64,000 bases of DNA from assembly GCA_030694965.1 (NCBI GenBank), contig JAUYTZ010000006.1, positions 62,001-126,000 of the forward strand. Direction: 5' to 3'. The notes under the pieces were generated by a model. It had not been told where the DNA came from and did no database searches. It saw nothing but the letters and a program-made list of their open reading frames with translations. The position numbers and the translations under genes were made by a program. Numbering within the stretch: position 1 is the stretch's first letter; every line of letters starts with the position of its first letter. Of the stretch, positions 35,938 through 43,965 are shown one piece after another. The DNA is from Candidatus Paracaedibacteraceae bacterium. Lineage in GTDB: Bacteria > Pseudomonadota > Alphaproteobacteria > Paracaedibacterales > CAIOTO01.

Positions 35938-35957
35938 TTAGTGATAAAAATCACTAA
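35938..35957. other. Perfect hairpin between convergent rnd and ydfG-like genes
   Basis: TTAGTGA and TCACTAA pair around TAAAAA. It overlaps the end of the rnd region and has no clear T-run on either strand, so it is at best a weak terminator. Confidence 0.35.
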
Positions 35958-35989
35958 TAACAAAAATGCCAGTCATCAAATGTGTGGGG

Positions 35990-36772
35990 CTATTTTCCTA
36001 GCAACGAACGGTTAATAGCAAACATACTAAAAGCCTGACAAGTTGGCATTACCTCGATTCGATTTATATTGATATGCGCTGGACGGCTTATACACCAAAG
36101 CACAGTTTCAGCGATATCCTCCGCTAAGATAGGTTCTGTACCGGCATAAATGCTTTTAGCTTTTTCTTCATCCCCTTTAAACCTAACAACTGAAAACTCT
36201 GTTTCCGCAAGTCCTGGTTCTATATTAGTAACACGTATAGGCGTTCCAAAAAGATCTGCCCGTAGGTTAAGGGAAAACTGCTTCACAAACGCTTTAGTTC
36301 CACCATACACATTACCGCCCGGGTAAGGATAAGTTCCAGCAATGGAGCCAATATTGATAACATAGCCACTCTTATTGGCAACCATTGTCGGCAAAATAGC
36401 ATGCGTGCAACGCAAAATGCCTTTAATATTTGTATCAACGACATGCTCCCAATCATCAAGGGAACAATTGGGCACAAGTTCAAGCCCCAAAGCAAGTCCT
36501 GCATTATTGATAAGTACGGTTATGGGACTGAATGCGCTAGGCAAGTCAGCCACTATTTTTTCAACTGCCCCTTTTTGCGTTACATCAAGCTCAGCGATAT
36601 GCACTCTATCAGCACCAAGTTCAACCTGCAATTCACGCAGTTTCTCGCCTCTTCTACCTGTTAGGATAAGCTTTGCACCATGTGCATATAATAAACGCGC
36701 ACATGCTTTACCAAAACCAGATGTGGCTCCAGTAATAAAAATAATATGATTTTTTAAAGAGAATTTAGTCAT
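35990..36772 (-). CDS. ydfG: YdfG-like short-chain dehydrogenase/reductase
   Basis: An NADP-dependent SDR similar to E. coli YdfG, which oxidises serine and 3-hydroxy acids and reduces malonic semialdehyde. The 260 residues have the cofactor motif GATSGFGKACARLL, NNAGLALGLE, the active site INIGSIAGTYPYPGGNVYGG with the YxxxK pair in YGGTK, and VTNIEPGLAETEFSVVRFKG. The whole length aligns with the YdfG pattern. It is convergent with rnd. Confidence 0.88.
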   Translation of the reverse strand: MTKFSLKNHIIFITGATSGFGKACARLLYAHGAKLILTGRRGEKLRELQVELGADRVHIAELDVTQKGAVEKIVADLPSAFSPITVLINNAGLALGLELVPNCSLDDWEHVVDTNIKGILRCTHAILPTMVANKSGYVINIGSIAGTYPYPGGNVYGGTKAFVKQFSLNLRADLFGTPIRVTNIEPGLAETEFSVVRFKGDEEKAKSIYAGTEPILAEDIAETVLWCISRPAHININRIEVMPTCQAFSMFAINRSLLGK

Positions 36773-37033
36773 ATATCACCCTACTATAAAATACATTTAT
36801 ACAAAAAATATATATTCGTATAATGTAAAACGTTACTTAACATTTCTATAGAGATTCTTATTGCTCTGCAATAGGTATTTTTATTATTATGTTATGTGGT
36901 TTAGAGACAAAAGAGCGAGCACAAAAACAGACAACTCTGGCATTTTAAGACTAAATGAGCTATAGTCTAGCAGTAAGAAATAAAGCCGTATCCTATTTTT
37001 TAAAAACTTAATTCTAACCTGAATATTGAAGCC

Positions 37034-37489
37034 ATGACGGAAAAAAAATCGAATAAATCAGCGCGACACAGCGCACGCATTGCCATTGTTCAGGCATTGT
37101 ATCAATATGAACAAAATCAGCAAAACACAACATCTATCGCACGTGAATTCATTAATTTTCGATTTGATCAGCAAGATGCCGAGGTTGATTACTTCTCCCC
37201 AGACCAATCTTATTTCCAAAAATTAATTGAAGCTATCCCATTAAAAATGGAAAATGTTGACACAGAAATTCAAAAATATCTTCAAGATAACTGGAAAATG
37301 GAACGTTTATCCGCCATTATCAGGCCGCTTTTAAGATCTGCATGTTACGAACTTATGTTTGAACCCTTAGTGCCAACACCTGTTGTTTTAAATGAATATA
37401 TTGAAGTTGCGCGTAATTTTTTAGATGAGCGAGAAGTGAAATTTGTAAATGGCATTCTAGATAACATTGCAAAGAACGTTAGAGCATAA
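37034..37489 (+). CDS. nusB: Transcription antitermination factor NusB
   Basis: Partner of NusE (S10) in rRNA antitermination. The 151 residues have ARIAIVQALYQYEQNQQ at the N-terminus and the C-terminal signature LRSACYELMFE, NEYIEVARNFLDEREVKFVN (split here) and GILDNIAKN. Normal length. Its usual neighbour ribH is absent; the next gene is petA. Confidence 0.95.
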   Translation: MTEKKSNKSARHSARIAIVQALYQYEQNQQNTTSIAREFINFRFDQQDAEVDYFSPDQSYFQKLIEAIPLKMENVDTEIQKYLQDNWKMERLSAIIRPLLRSACYELMFEPLVPTPVVLNEYIEVARNFLDEREVKFVNGILDNIAKNVRA

Positions 37490-37612
37490 TTACAAGCGCA
37501 ATGCTAACTTACACCTAAACGTACAAGCACAAAAAGCAAGCCATAAAATCTTGCTTTTACCCTCTTCCCACTTCAAAATAAATATTATCACATTTCAACA
37601 TTAGGCCAGCTC

Positions 37613-38179
37613 ATGACAGGCGATATCGAAAACAAACAAACACCAAACTCCCCTGAAGAAGGTAAAACCCGTCGTGACTTTCTAACATTAACTGCTTCTG
37701 CTGTTGGAGCTATTGGCGTTGGCGCCGTTGCAATCCCTTTTATCAACAGCATGAACCCAGCGGCAGATATCTTAGCGCAAGCATCCATTGACGTCAATTT
37801 GACTGAAATCTCACCAGGCACAAGTAAAGTCGTCATGTGGCGGGGCAAACCTGTGTTCATTCGTCATCGCACGCCTGCTGAAATTACTGCTGCGCAAAAA
37901 GCATCACTGCGCACATTACCAGATCCTCAAACAGACCAAGAACGCTTTTCAAAAAACCCTGCATGGCTTGTTGTTATAGGCGTTTGCACCCATTTAGGAT
38001 GCGTACCAAATGAACGTCGCGGTCTTCAATCAGATGGCATTGAGGGCGGCTGGCTATGCGCGTGCCATGGCTCTGTTTATGATGGTTCTGGAAGAATTGT
38101 AAAAGGTCCCGCACCAAAAAATTTAGAAGTCCCGCCCTATCAGTTTATAAATGATAATAAAGTCCTTAAAATCGGCTAA
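37613..38179 (+). CDS. petA: Ubiquinol-cytochrome c reductase, Rieske iron-sulfur subunit
   Basis: Rieske protein of the cytochrome bc1 complex. The 188 residues have a Tat signal (KTRRDFLTLTA) leading into a membrane anchor, and a C-terminal [2Fe-2S] domain with both ligand boxes, CTHLGC and CACHGS, plus the Gly/Pro loop GPAPKNLEVPPY. Complete. Cytochrome b and c1 genes normally follow it (petABC), but here the next gene is asd. TatC, needed for its export, is encoded at 47 kb. Confidence 0.96.
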   Translation: MTGDIENKQTPNSPEEGKTRRDFLTLTASAVGAIGVGAVAIPFINSMNPAADILAQASIDVNLTEISPGTSKVVMWRGKPVFIRHRTPAEITAAQKASLRTLPDPQTDQERFSKNPAWLVVIGVCTHLGCVPNERRGLQSDGIEGGWLCACHGSVYDGSGRIVKGPAPKNLEVPPYQFINDNKVLKIG

Positions 38180-38248
38180 GTTGAATCTACTTCCTTATCT
38201 CTTTTCGTGTTATGCTGCATCAACAAATCGTAACAATAAGGCAATATA

Positions 38249-39286
38249 ATGGCTTTTATTAACCTCAAATTCGCAGTTGTTGGCGCAACTGGCGCTGTTG
38301 GTCGCACACTTTTATCCATTTTAGCGGAGCGCGGCGTACCAACCGAAAATGTCTGTGCGATCGCATCTGAACATTCAATTGGCGTCACTGTATCTTATGG
38401 CGAACATTCTGATCTTAAAATCAAAGCGCTTCCCCTGTTTGATTTTAATCATACTGATATTGCTTTTTTCGCTGTTGAAAGCGACATTGCCAAGCTGTAT
38501 ATTCCAAAAGCAACAGAACAAGGTGCAATTGTCATTGATAAGTCATCTTTGTTTAGGATGGATAAAGACGTACCCCTTGTTGTGCCTGAAGTAAATGCTG
38601 ATGCCATTGCCTTAGCAGCTAAACGCCGTGTCATAGCAAACCCTAACTGTTCAACTATACAGCTTGTTGCAGCATTAAAACCAATCCACGATGTTTCCCC
38701 AATTAAACGTATTGTTGTTTCGACATATCAAGCTGTGTCAGGCGCAGGTCAAAAAGCAATGGATATTTTATTTAACGAAACAAAAACAGTTTTAATGAAT
38801 CAACCTTCTACAAAAAATGATCTTTTCCCAAAACCAATTGCTTTTAACGTTATTCCAAAGATTGATGACTTTTTACCAAATGGCTATACAAAAGAAGAGA
38901 TGAAGGTGATTGATGAAACTAAAAAGATTTTATCAGCTGACATAGATGTGACAGCAACGTGTGTGCGTGTGCCGGTCTTTATAGGGCACTCAATATCAGC
39001 AACAGTTGAATGCACGCATGCATTTGATATGAAAGTGATAGCAACGTCTCTCAAAGCATCAAAAGCATTGAAAATTGCAAAAACGTCTGATCAATTTTTT
39101 GGCCCCGTTGAAGCAGCCCAAGAAGATGAAATTTTCATTAGCCGCCTTCGCATGGATCCGTCTGTTCCTTTTGGTCTATCAATGTGGATTGTTGCAGACA
39201 ATATTCGAAAAGGCGCAGCACTCAACGGCATTCAAATTGCAGAAGCATTGTATAGAAATCATCGCGGCTTGCTGCGTAAAAAATAA
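38249..39286 (+). CDS. asd: Aspartate-semialdehyde dehydrogenase
   Basis: Reduces aspartyl phosphate to the semialdehyde, which feeds DapA and the threonine/methionine branch. The 345 residues have the NADP motif GATGAVGRTLLSIL, the catalytic Cys in ANPNCSTIQ, the SGAGQKAM segment and VPVFIGHS. Complete. Together with dapA and alr it shows that peptidoglycan precursor synthesis is retained. Confidence 0.97.
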   Translation: MAFINLKFAVVGATGAVGRTLLSILAERGVPTENVCAIASEHSIGVTVSYGEHSDLKIKALPLFDFNHTDIAFFAVESDIAKLYIPKATEQGAIVIDKSSLFRMDKDVPLVVPEVNADAIALAAKRRVIANPNCSTIQLVAALKPIHDVSPIKRIVVSTYQAVSGAGQKAMDILFNETKTVLMNQPSTKNDLFPKPIAFNVIPKIDDFLPNGYTKEEMKVIDETKKILSADIDVTATCVRVPVFIGHSISATVECTHAFDMKVIATSLKASKALKIAKTSDQFFGPVEAAQEDEIFISRLRMDPSVPFGLSMWIVADNIRKGAALNGIQIAEALYRNHRGLLRKK

Positions 39287-39299
39287 AAGAAAAAATTAA

Positions 39300-39350
39300 T
39301 TGTTTGTCATTTTCTCTCAATGTATAAACGTTTAGAAAAATGATAAACAA
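39300..39350. terminator. Shared terminator-like hairpin between asd and the ABC operon
   Basis: GTTTGTCATTTTCT and AGAAAAATGATAAAC can pair over 12-13 bp between two convergent genes. The stem is AT-rich with T/A stretches on both sides, so it could work in both directions. Confidence 0.45.
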
Positions 39351-39361
39351 ATAATTACGAT

Positions 39362-40084
39362 TTAACTTAAATTGCTTAAAAATATCTTCGCACGCCCAGA
39401 TAAACCATCACCTGATTCATTAAAAAAGACAGCGTTAGTCACATTATCTAAGATCATACCATTGTTCATAAATAAAATCTGATCTGCAACATGACGCGCT
39501 AAACGAACTTCATGAGTCACTACTAAAATAACCCGATTTGGCTGACGAAGCGCCTTTATAATATCAGAAACTTCATTAATCAACTCTGGATCAAGCGCTG
39601 ATGTTGGTTCATCAAATAACAACACAGGTGGATCCATCATCAATGCGCGAGCTATCGCTACACGTTGCTTTTGACCGCCTGAAAGACTATGTGGGTAGAC
39701 ATGTATTTGTGATTCCAAACCAAACTGACACAACAATTTTTTTGCTTTATCATTGAGCGCTTGACTTGTATCTTTTTTATGGCATTTTGGCGCCAATAAT
39801 AAATTTTCAAGCACAGTTAAATGCGGGAATAAGTTAAAGCCTTGAAAAACAATACCAACTTTTCCAGGCGCTAATGTATCAATAGGCGCGCCATTAAAGG
39901 TAATTCTTCCTGCCGTTTGCTTATGCAATAAAGCAAGACATCGAAGCAATGTCGTTTTTCCCGCGCCTGAAGGCCCTAAAATTGCAAGGATTTCACCATC
40001 ATTTACATCAAAGCTAAGATGATCAAGAATTGATCGTTCTGCATTCTGCTGCATACGAACTGTTAGCGCGCTTACATTAAGCAT
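39362..40084 (-). CDS. Polar amino-acid ABC transporter, ATP-binding protein
   Basis: ATPase of a GlnQ/ArtP-type importer. The 240 residues have Walker A GPSGAGKTT, Q-loop FQGFNLFPHLTV, signature LSGGQKQRVAIARAL, Walker B VLLFDEPTSALDPE and the switch His in VTHE. The ATG at 40084 overlaps the stop of the permease gene by 8 nt, so translation is coupled; the frame opens at a TTG at 40114. It is third in the binding protein-permease-ATPase operon. Confidence 0.92.
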   Translation of the reverse strand: MLNVSALTVRMQQNAERSILDHLSFDVNDGEILAILGPSGAGKTTLLRCLALLHKQTAGRITFNGAPIDTLAPGKVGIVFQGFNLFPHLTVLENLLLAPKCHKKDTSQALNDKAKKLLCQFGLESQIHVYPHSLSGGQKQRVAIARALMMDPPVLLFDEPTSALDPELINEVSDIIKALRQPNRVILVVTHEVRLARHVADQILFMNNGMILDNVTNAVFFNESGDGLSGRAKIFLSNLS

Positions 40085-40739
40085 AAGACAAACTCTTTTC
40101 AAGTCGTTTTCCAAAGCAAGAAATAATAAGTACCATTACGTAATAAATCGATGCTGCAATAATAAATGGTTCGAAATACATAAATTTTTCTGCAGCAACT
40201 GCTTTTGCACGAAATAATAAATCAGCTTCACCAATAATGGAAACAAGCGCTGATTCTTTCAGTAGATTAATAAACTCATTGACCAAATTCGGTAAAATAT
40301 TACGCACGGCAAGCGGCATAATAATATGATAAAATGTTTGAAAGCGCGACAATCCAAGCGCATGTCCCGCTTCCCATTGACCAATATCTATCGATTGAAT
40401 GCCACCGCGAATGACTTCAGATGCATAAGCCGCAGAATTTAATGAAAATGTGATGATACCCGCCTCAAATGCCGTAATTCGATATTGCGTCAAATGCGGC
40501 ACAGCGGTATAGATCAACATCAACTGAACAAGCAGTGGCGTTCCACGAAAAACAGATGTATAGGCATTTGCAAAGATACGCAATGGACGAATGGTACCCA
40601 CTTTCAAAATAGCAAGCAGAACACCAAGTGGCAATCCACATGAAATTGAAATGAGAGTAAATTTCAAAGTAACCAAAACCCCTGCAAAAATATATGGCAG
40701 TGAAGGAAGTATGGCAGAAAAATTAAGACCTGCGTCCAT
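40077..40739 (-). CDS. Polar amino-acid ABC transporter, permease
   Basis: HisM/GlnP-type membrane subunit of 220 residues with about five membrane segments and the conserved cytoplasmic EAA loop (EAGHALGLSRFQTFYHIIMP). The N-terminal region LPYIFAGVLVTLKFTLIS is typical. Only one permease gene is present, so it probably works as a homodimer. Five nt separate it from the binding protein gene upstream. Confidence 0.92.
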   Translation of the reverse strand: MDAGLNFSAILPSLPYIFAGVLVTLKFTLISISCGLPLGVLLAILKVGTIRPLRIFANAYTSVFRGTPLLVQLMLIYTAVPHLTQYRITAFEAGIITFSLNSAAYASEVIRGGIQSIDIGQWEAGHALGLSRFQTFYHIIMPLAVRNILPNLVNEFINLLKESALVSIIGEADLLFRAKAVAAEKFMYFEPFIIAASIYYVMVLIISCFGKRLEKSLSYA

Positions 40740-40744
40740 TCAAA

Positions 40745-41497
40745 TTATCCTTTAAGCCATTTATCTTGCAGTGTCTTCAACGAACCATCTTTTTTCATTT
40801 TTTCAATAATTTCATTGATTTTAGCGGTAAACTCAGATCCTTTAGGCAATGCAATTGCATACGAAATCTCAGTTTCAGGAACAACAATCATTTTAAAACC
40901 TTTAACTTGCTCCATGATTGCAGTTGCCTCTGTCACACCAAGTACAATACCTACAATACGTTTTACTTTTAAGTTTTGAATAAGGTCAGGCACTTTTGTA
41001 AGGGATTGAACTTGAAGTCCTTGAATCTTTGTCTGCCATTCCTTCATACATGGCTCATAGGTTGATCCCATCTGAACACCAACTGTTTTTTCCTTTAAAT
41101 CATTCATGTCATTAATTGTGAGATCATCTGTGATTAATACTGTTTTTGATTCGTTATAGTGTGTTGAAAAATCAACCACTTTTGCACGCTCTTCAGTGGC
41201 GCTAATAGCAGAAATGGCAAGGTCAACACGTTTTGCTTGCAATGACCCTATAATGCTATCAAACGGTAAATCTTGGAATTTCACTTCACGCTTTAATTCA
41301 AATGCAATCGCCTTTATTAAATCAATTTCAAATCCAACCATTTCACCATTTTTATAAAACTCAAAAGGTGGATAATCAGCTGAGGTTGCAACTACAATCG
41401 GCTCATTCATGCCTGGAGTGTTCTTTTCGCCCTTGCAGCCAACCAGCGCAGTAACAATTGATAACAAACCAAAAAAAGTAGATAAGCAAGAAGTCAT
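40745..41497 (-). CDS. Polar amino-acid ABC transporter, substrate-binding lipoprotein
   Basis: A family 3 SBP with a lipoprotein signal (MTSCLSTFFGLLSIVTALVGC), then ATSADYPPFEFYKNGEMVGF, VDLAISAISATEERAKVVDF and VGVQMGSTYE. The pattern fits arginine/glutamine-type binding proteins; the ligand is not certain. I start at the ATG at 41497 with AAAGGG upstream; an in-frame GTG lies at 41515. It is the first gene of the transporter operon. Confidence 0.9.
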   Translation of the reverse strand: MTSCLSTFFGLLSIVTALVGCKGEKNTPGMNEPIVVATSADYPPFEFYKNGEMVGFEIDLIKAIAFELKREVKFQDLPFDSIIGSLQAKRVDLAISAISATEERAKVVDFSTHYNESKTVLITDDLTINDMNDLKEKTVGVQMGSTYEPCMKEWQTKIQGLQVQSLTKVPDLIQNLKVKRIVGIVLGVTEATAIMEQVKGFKMIVVPETEISYAIALPKGSEFTAKINEIIEKMKKDGSLKTLQDKWLKG

Positions 41498-41651
41498 GAA
41501 AAACCCTTTAAACACAATAGAAAATAAAGTTGATTCTAATCAAATTACACAATGAAGTCCAATCAATTTTTGTCAAGAAATTGTTTTGATTCAATTTCCT
41601 TATAAAAATAAATTAAGAGATTTTTCAGCTATATTTTTCTACAGATGTTAA

Positions 41652-41680
41652 TAAAAAAGGGGGAATTTCACATATCCCCC
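41652..41680 (-). terminator. Intrinsic terminator after the Ala-rich exported protein
   Basis: On the minus strand GGGGGA and TCCCCC pair around TATGTGAAAT and are followed by six T. It lies about 35 nt past the stop codon of the next gene upstream. Confidence 0.85.
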
Positions 41681-41713
41681 TTCTTATTATGCGACTATAA
41701 AATTCGGATAATC

Positions 41714-42211
41714 TTATCCGCCTATTTGCGGTGCTTGCTTGTTCAATTCAGCAGCGAGATTTTTTTTATTATCGCGACCTTTTTCTTCGCGATCACCTTT
41801 ACGTTCCCGCTCCCTGCGACGCTCTTCTTTTAACTTGTCATTAATCAAATCTTCAAGATCTTCCCTAACATCTCTTATCTTTCTTTTTAAGTACTCTTTA
41901 AAATGAAGCTTAACATGTTCAAGAATTTCTTCTTTCATTTGACGAATTTCTGCTTGAAGCGCAGGTGAAACCTTACCTGAATAAGCCTCGTGCTGTGCCT
42001 TATCAGCAGCTGGCACGTGCGGTGCTGATGCTGGTGCAACAACTTGTGCTGATGCTGGTGCGGCAACTTGTGCTGATGCTGGTGCAGCTACTGGCGCCGG
42101 TGCTGATGCAGCTACTGGCGCTGATGCTTCTGAAGTCACCGCACTGCCAGTAGATGCGTTAACGACTGTATTCAACAACAAACCAAGAGCAAAGTATTTT
42201 ACAATATTCAT
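41714..42211 (-). CDS. Exported Ala-rich repeat and coiled-coil protein, unrecognised
   Basis: A 165-residue protein with a probable signal peptide (MNIVKYFALGLLLNTVVNAS), about 45 residues of Ala/Pro/Val/Ser repeats (units like APASAQVA), then a highly charged helical region (residues about 85-140) predicted to be a coiled coil, rich in Arg/Glu/Lys. The repeat is also visible in DNA as repeated GATGCTGGTGC units. I recognise no family. It has its own terminator. A structural or surface-associated role is possible but unproven. Confidence 0.65.
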   Translation of the reverse strand: MNIVKYFALGLLLNTVVNASTGSAVTSEASAPVAASAPAPVAAPASAQVAAPASAQVVAPASAPHVPAADKAQHEAYSGKVSPALQAEIRQMKEEILEHVKLHFKEYLKRKIRDVREDLEDLINDKLKEERRRERERKGDREEKGRDNKKNLAAELNKQAPQIGG

Positions 42212-42307
42212 TTCTTAACAACTTTCTTAAATATCTCAACAATATAAGTAGTATACGATATTAAGACTTAAAAAATGGTTAAGAATAGAAGTCTAAATGA
42301 ACCGCAT

Positions 42308-43828
42308 TTACACGGTAACTGTATGCCTTCTGCGCATAATCAACGCGCCTATCATTGAAATTATTAACAGTCCCCATAGAAAGCTATCTTTAAAACGGCT
42401 ATAAAACGTTCTAGGTAATGCTTTAGGCAATTCAAAATCAATAAAGCCAATATCATTTAAACCAAGTTTATGCAAAATACGGCCACATGGATCAATTACA
42501 GCAGAAACACCATTGTTAGCAACCCGGACAAGCGGCAATCCCTCTTCAATGGCGCGAATTCGCACAAGTGCTAAGTGCTGGTAAGGACCTGCTGATACGC
42601 CATACCAAGCATCATTAGTAATATTTAAAAGCCATTCTGGGCGTTTTACAGAATTTTTACTAACAACTTCACCTGGGAAAAGTGCTTCAAAACAAATCAA
42701 AGGTGAAAATGGCGGCAAAGCAGAAATTTTCAATGTTTTAAGCCCATCACCTTCAGCAAAATCAAGTGCTCCTGGAGTAACCTTCTCAACGGGCAAAATC
42801 TTCTTAAATGGCACGTATTCACCAAATGGCACAAGATGTGATTTCTTATAAGTATGTGTTATTTCTGCTTTTTCATTCAGAACGGAAAGAGTTGTGAAAA
42901 TTTTATCCCCTTCACGGCGTGGCGTCCCAGTAATCAGGTGCCCATTTTGTGGCACAATAGTACTCAAAATTTCTCTAAGCTCAAGCGATTCATTCAAAAT
43001 TCGAGTAACTGCCGCTTCTGGCCAAATAATAGCACTTAAAGAGCGCTCAGCCTTTAAACCAGACAAAGCAAGTTGCAGCTCAATATTATGTTCAAATTTT
43101 TCAGGAAGCCACTTTAAATGCTGGTCAATACTAGGCTGAATCATGCGTAAATTAACAGGCAACAACTCAGTTTTCGCATCATTCATGCGCAAACCACCAA
43201 AAAAGCTACATACAATAATGCCGTTTAAAGCAATAATACTGGCAGTTCTATTTGTTCCTGTAATTAAAACAACCGCAAGCATTGTCAAAAAAGATAACCC
43301 ATACACCCCGACAAAAGACACCATTTGCAAAATAGATAAACCAAGGTCATTCATCCCTGGCAAGGTATAAGCGCCCCAAACAGATCCTATCAAACTCCAA
43401 GGGAACCCCGTGAACATATGGCCACGCAGCCATTCACATAAAGCAAATCCAACAGCAAAGGCAATGCGTCTCTCGACCGATTTTGGTTTAAACGGCTTTA
43501 TAAATAAACCAATAGGTAAAACAAAAACGGCTAGTATAGCTGATAGCATCGCGACGGCAGGAAAACCAAGCCATCCTATATCGATCGTTCGAAATGAAAG
43601 CCCTACCCAATACGTACCAACACCAAAAAAACCAAGACCAAACGCATACAAACGCTCATATAACTGGCGCGTATTTATTGCATCATCGATCAGATGCAAC
43701 AATCCCCAAACACCAAAAAATAAAGCAAATATACAATAAATAGGTGCAAAAGAAAGTGCAGCAACCGCCCCTAGCAACATTGCCCCACCACGTGGATTGT
43801 TTAAAATAAAGTGCAAGATCTTATTCAT
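42308..43828 (-). CDS. lnt: Apolipoprotein N-acyltransferase
   Basis: Adds the third acyl chain to lipoproteins at the outer face of the inner membrane. The 506 residues contain about six N-terminal membrane segments and a periplasmic nitrilase domain with the catalytic Glu in IIWPEAAV, the Lys in YKKSHLVPFGEYVP and the Cys in LICFEALFP. A final membrane segment lies near the C-terminus. Complete. Its substrates include BamE and the ABC-binding lipoprotein in this window. Confidence 0.96.
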   Translation of the reverse strand: MNKILHFILNNPRGGAMLLGAVAALSFAPIYCIFALFFGVWGLLHLIDDAINTRQLYERLYAFGLGFFGVGTYWVGLSFRTIDIGWLGFPAVAMLSAILAVFVLPIGLFIKPFKPKSVERRIAFAVGFALCEWLRGHMFTGFPWSLIGSVWGAYTLPGMNDLGLSILQMVSFVGVYGLSFLTMLAVVLITGTNRTASIIALNGIIVCSFFGGLRMNDAKTELLPVNLRMIQPSIDQHLKWLPEKFEHNIELQLALSGLKAERSLSAIIWPEAAVTRILNESLELREILSTIVPQNGHLITGTPRREGDKIFTTLSVLNEKAEITHTYKKSHLVPFGEYVPFKKILPVEKVTPGALDFAEGDGLKTLKISALPPFSPLICFEALFPGEVVSKNSVKRPEWLLNITNDAWYGVSAGPYQHLALVRIRAIEEGLPLVRVANNGVSAVIDPCGRILHKLGLNDIGFIDFELPKALPRTFYSRFKDSFLWGLLIISMIGALIMRRRHTVTV

Positions 43829-43965
43829 AAAGGCGTGTTCTTAAAAATTTTCATGCTACATGTTGTATCAAATCAAGGGTAAGGGTCAAGTTTGTTCTCA
43901 CCCCACCACCCTTTATGCCTCTTTATTATATTTTATGCTTAGTAATTTTTCTTTGATATTTTTTC

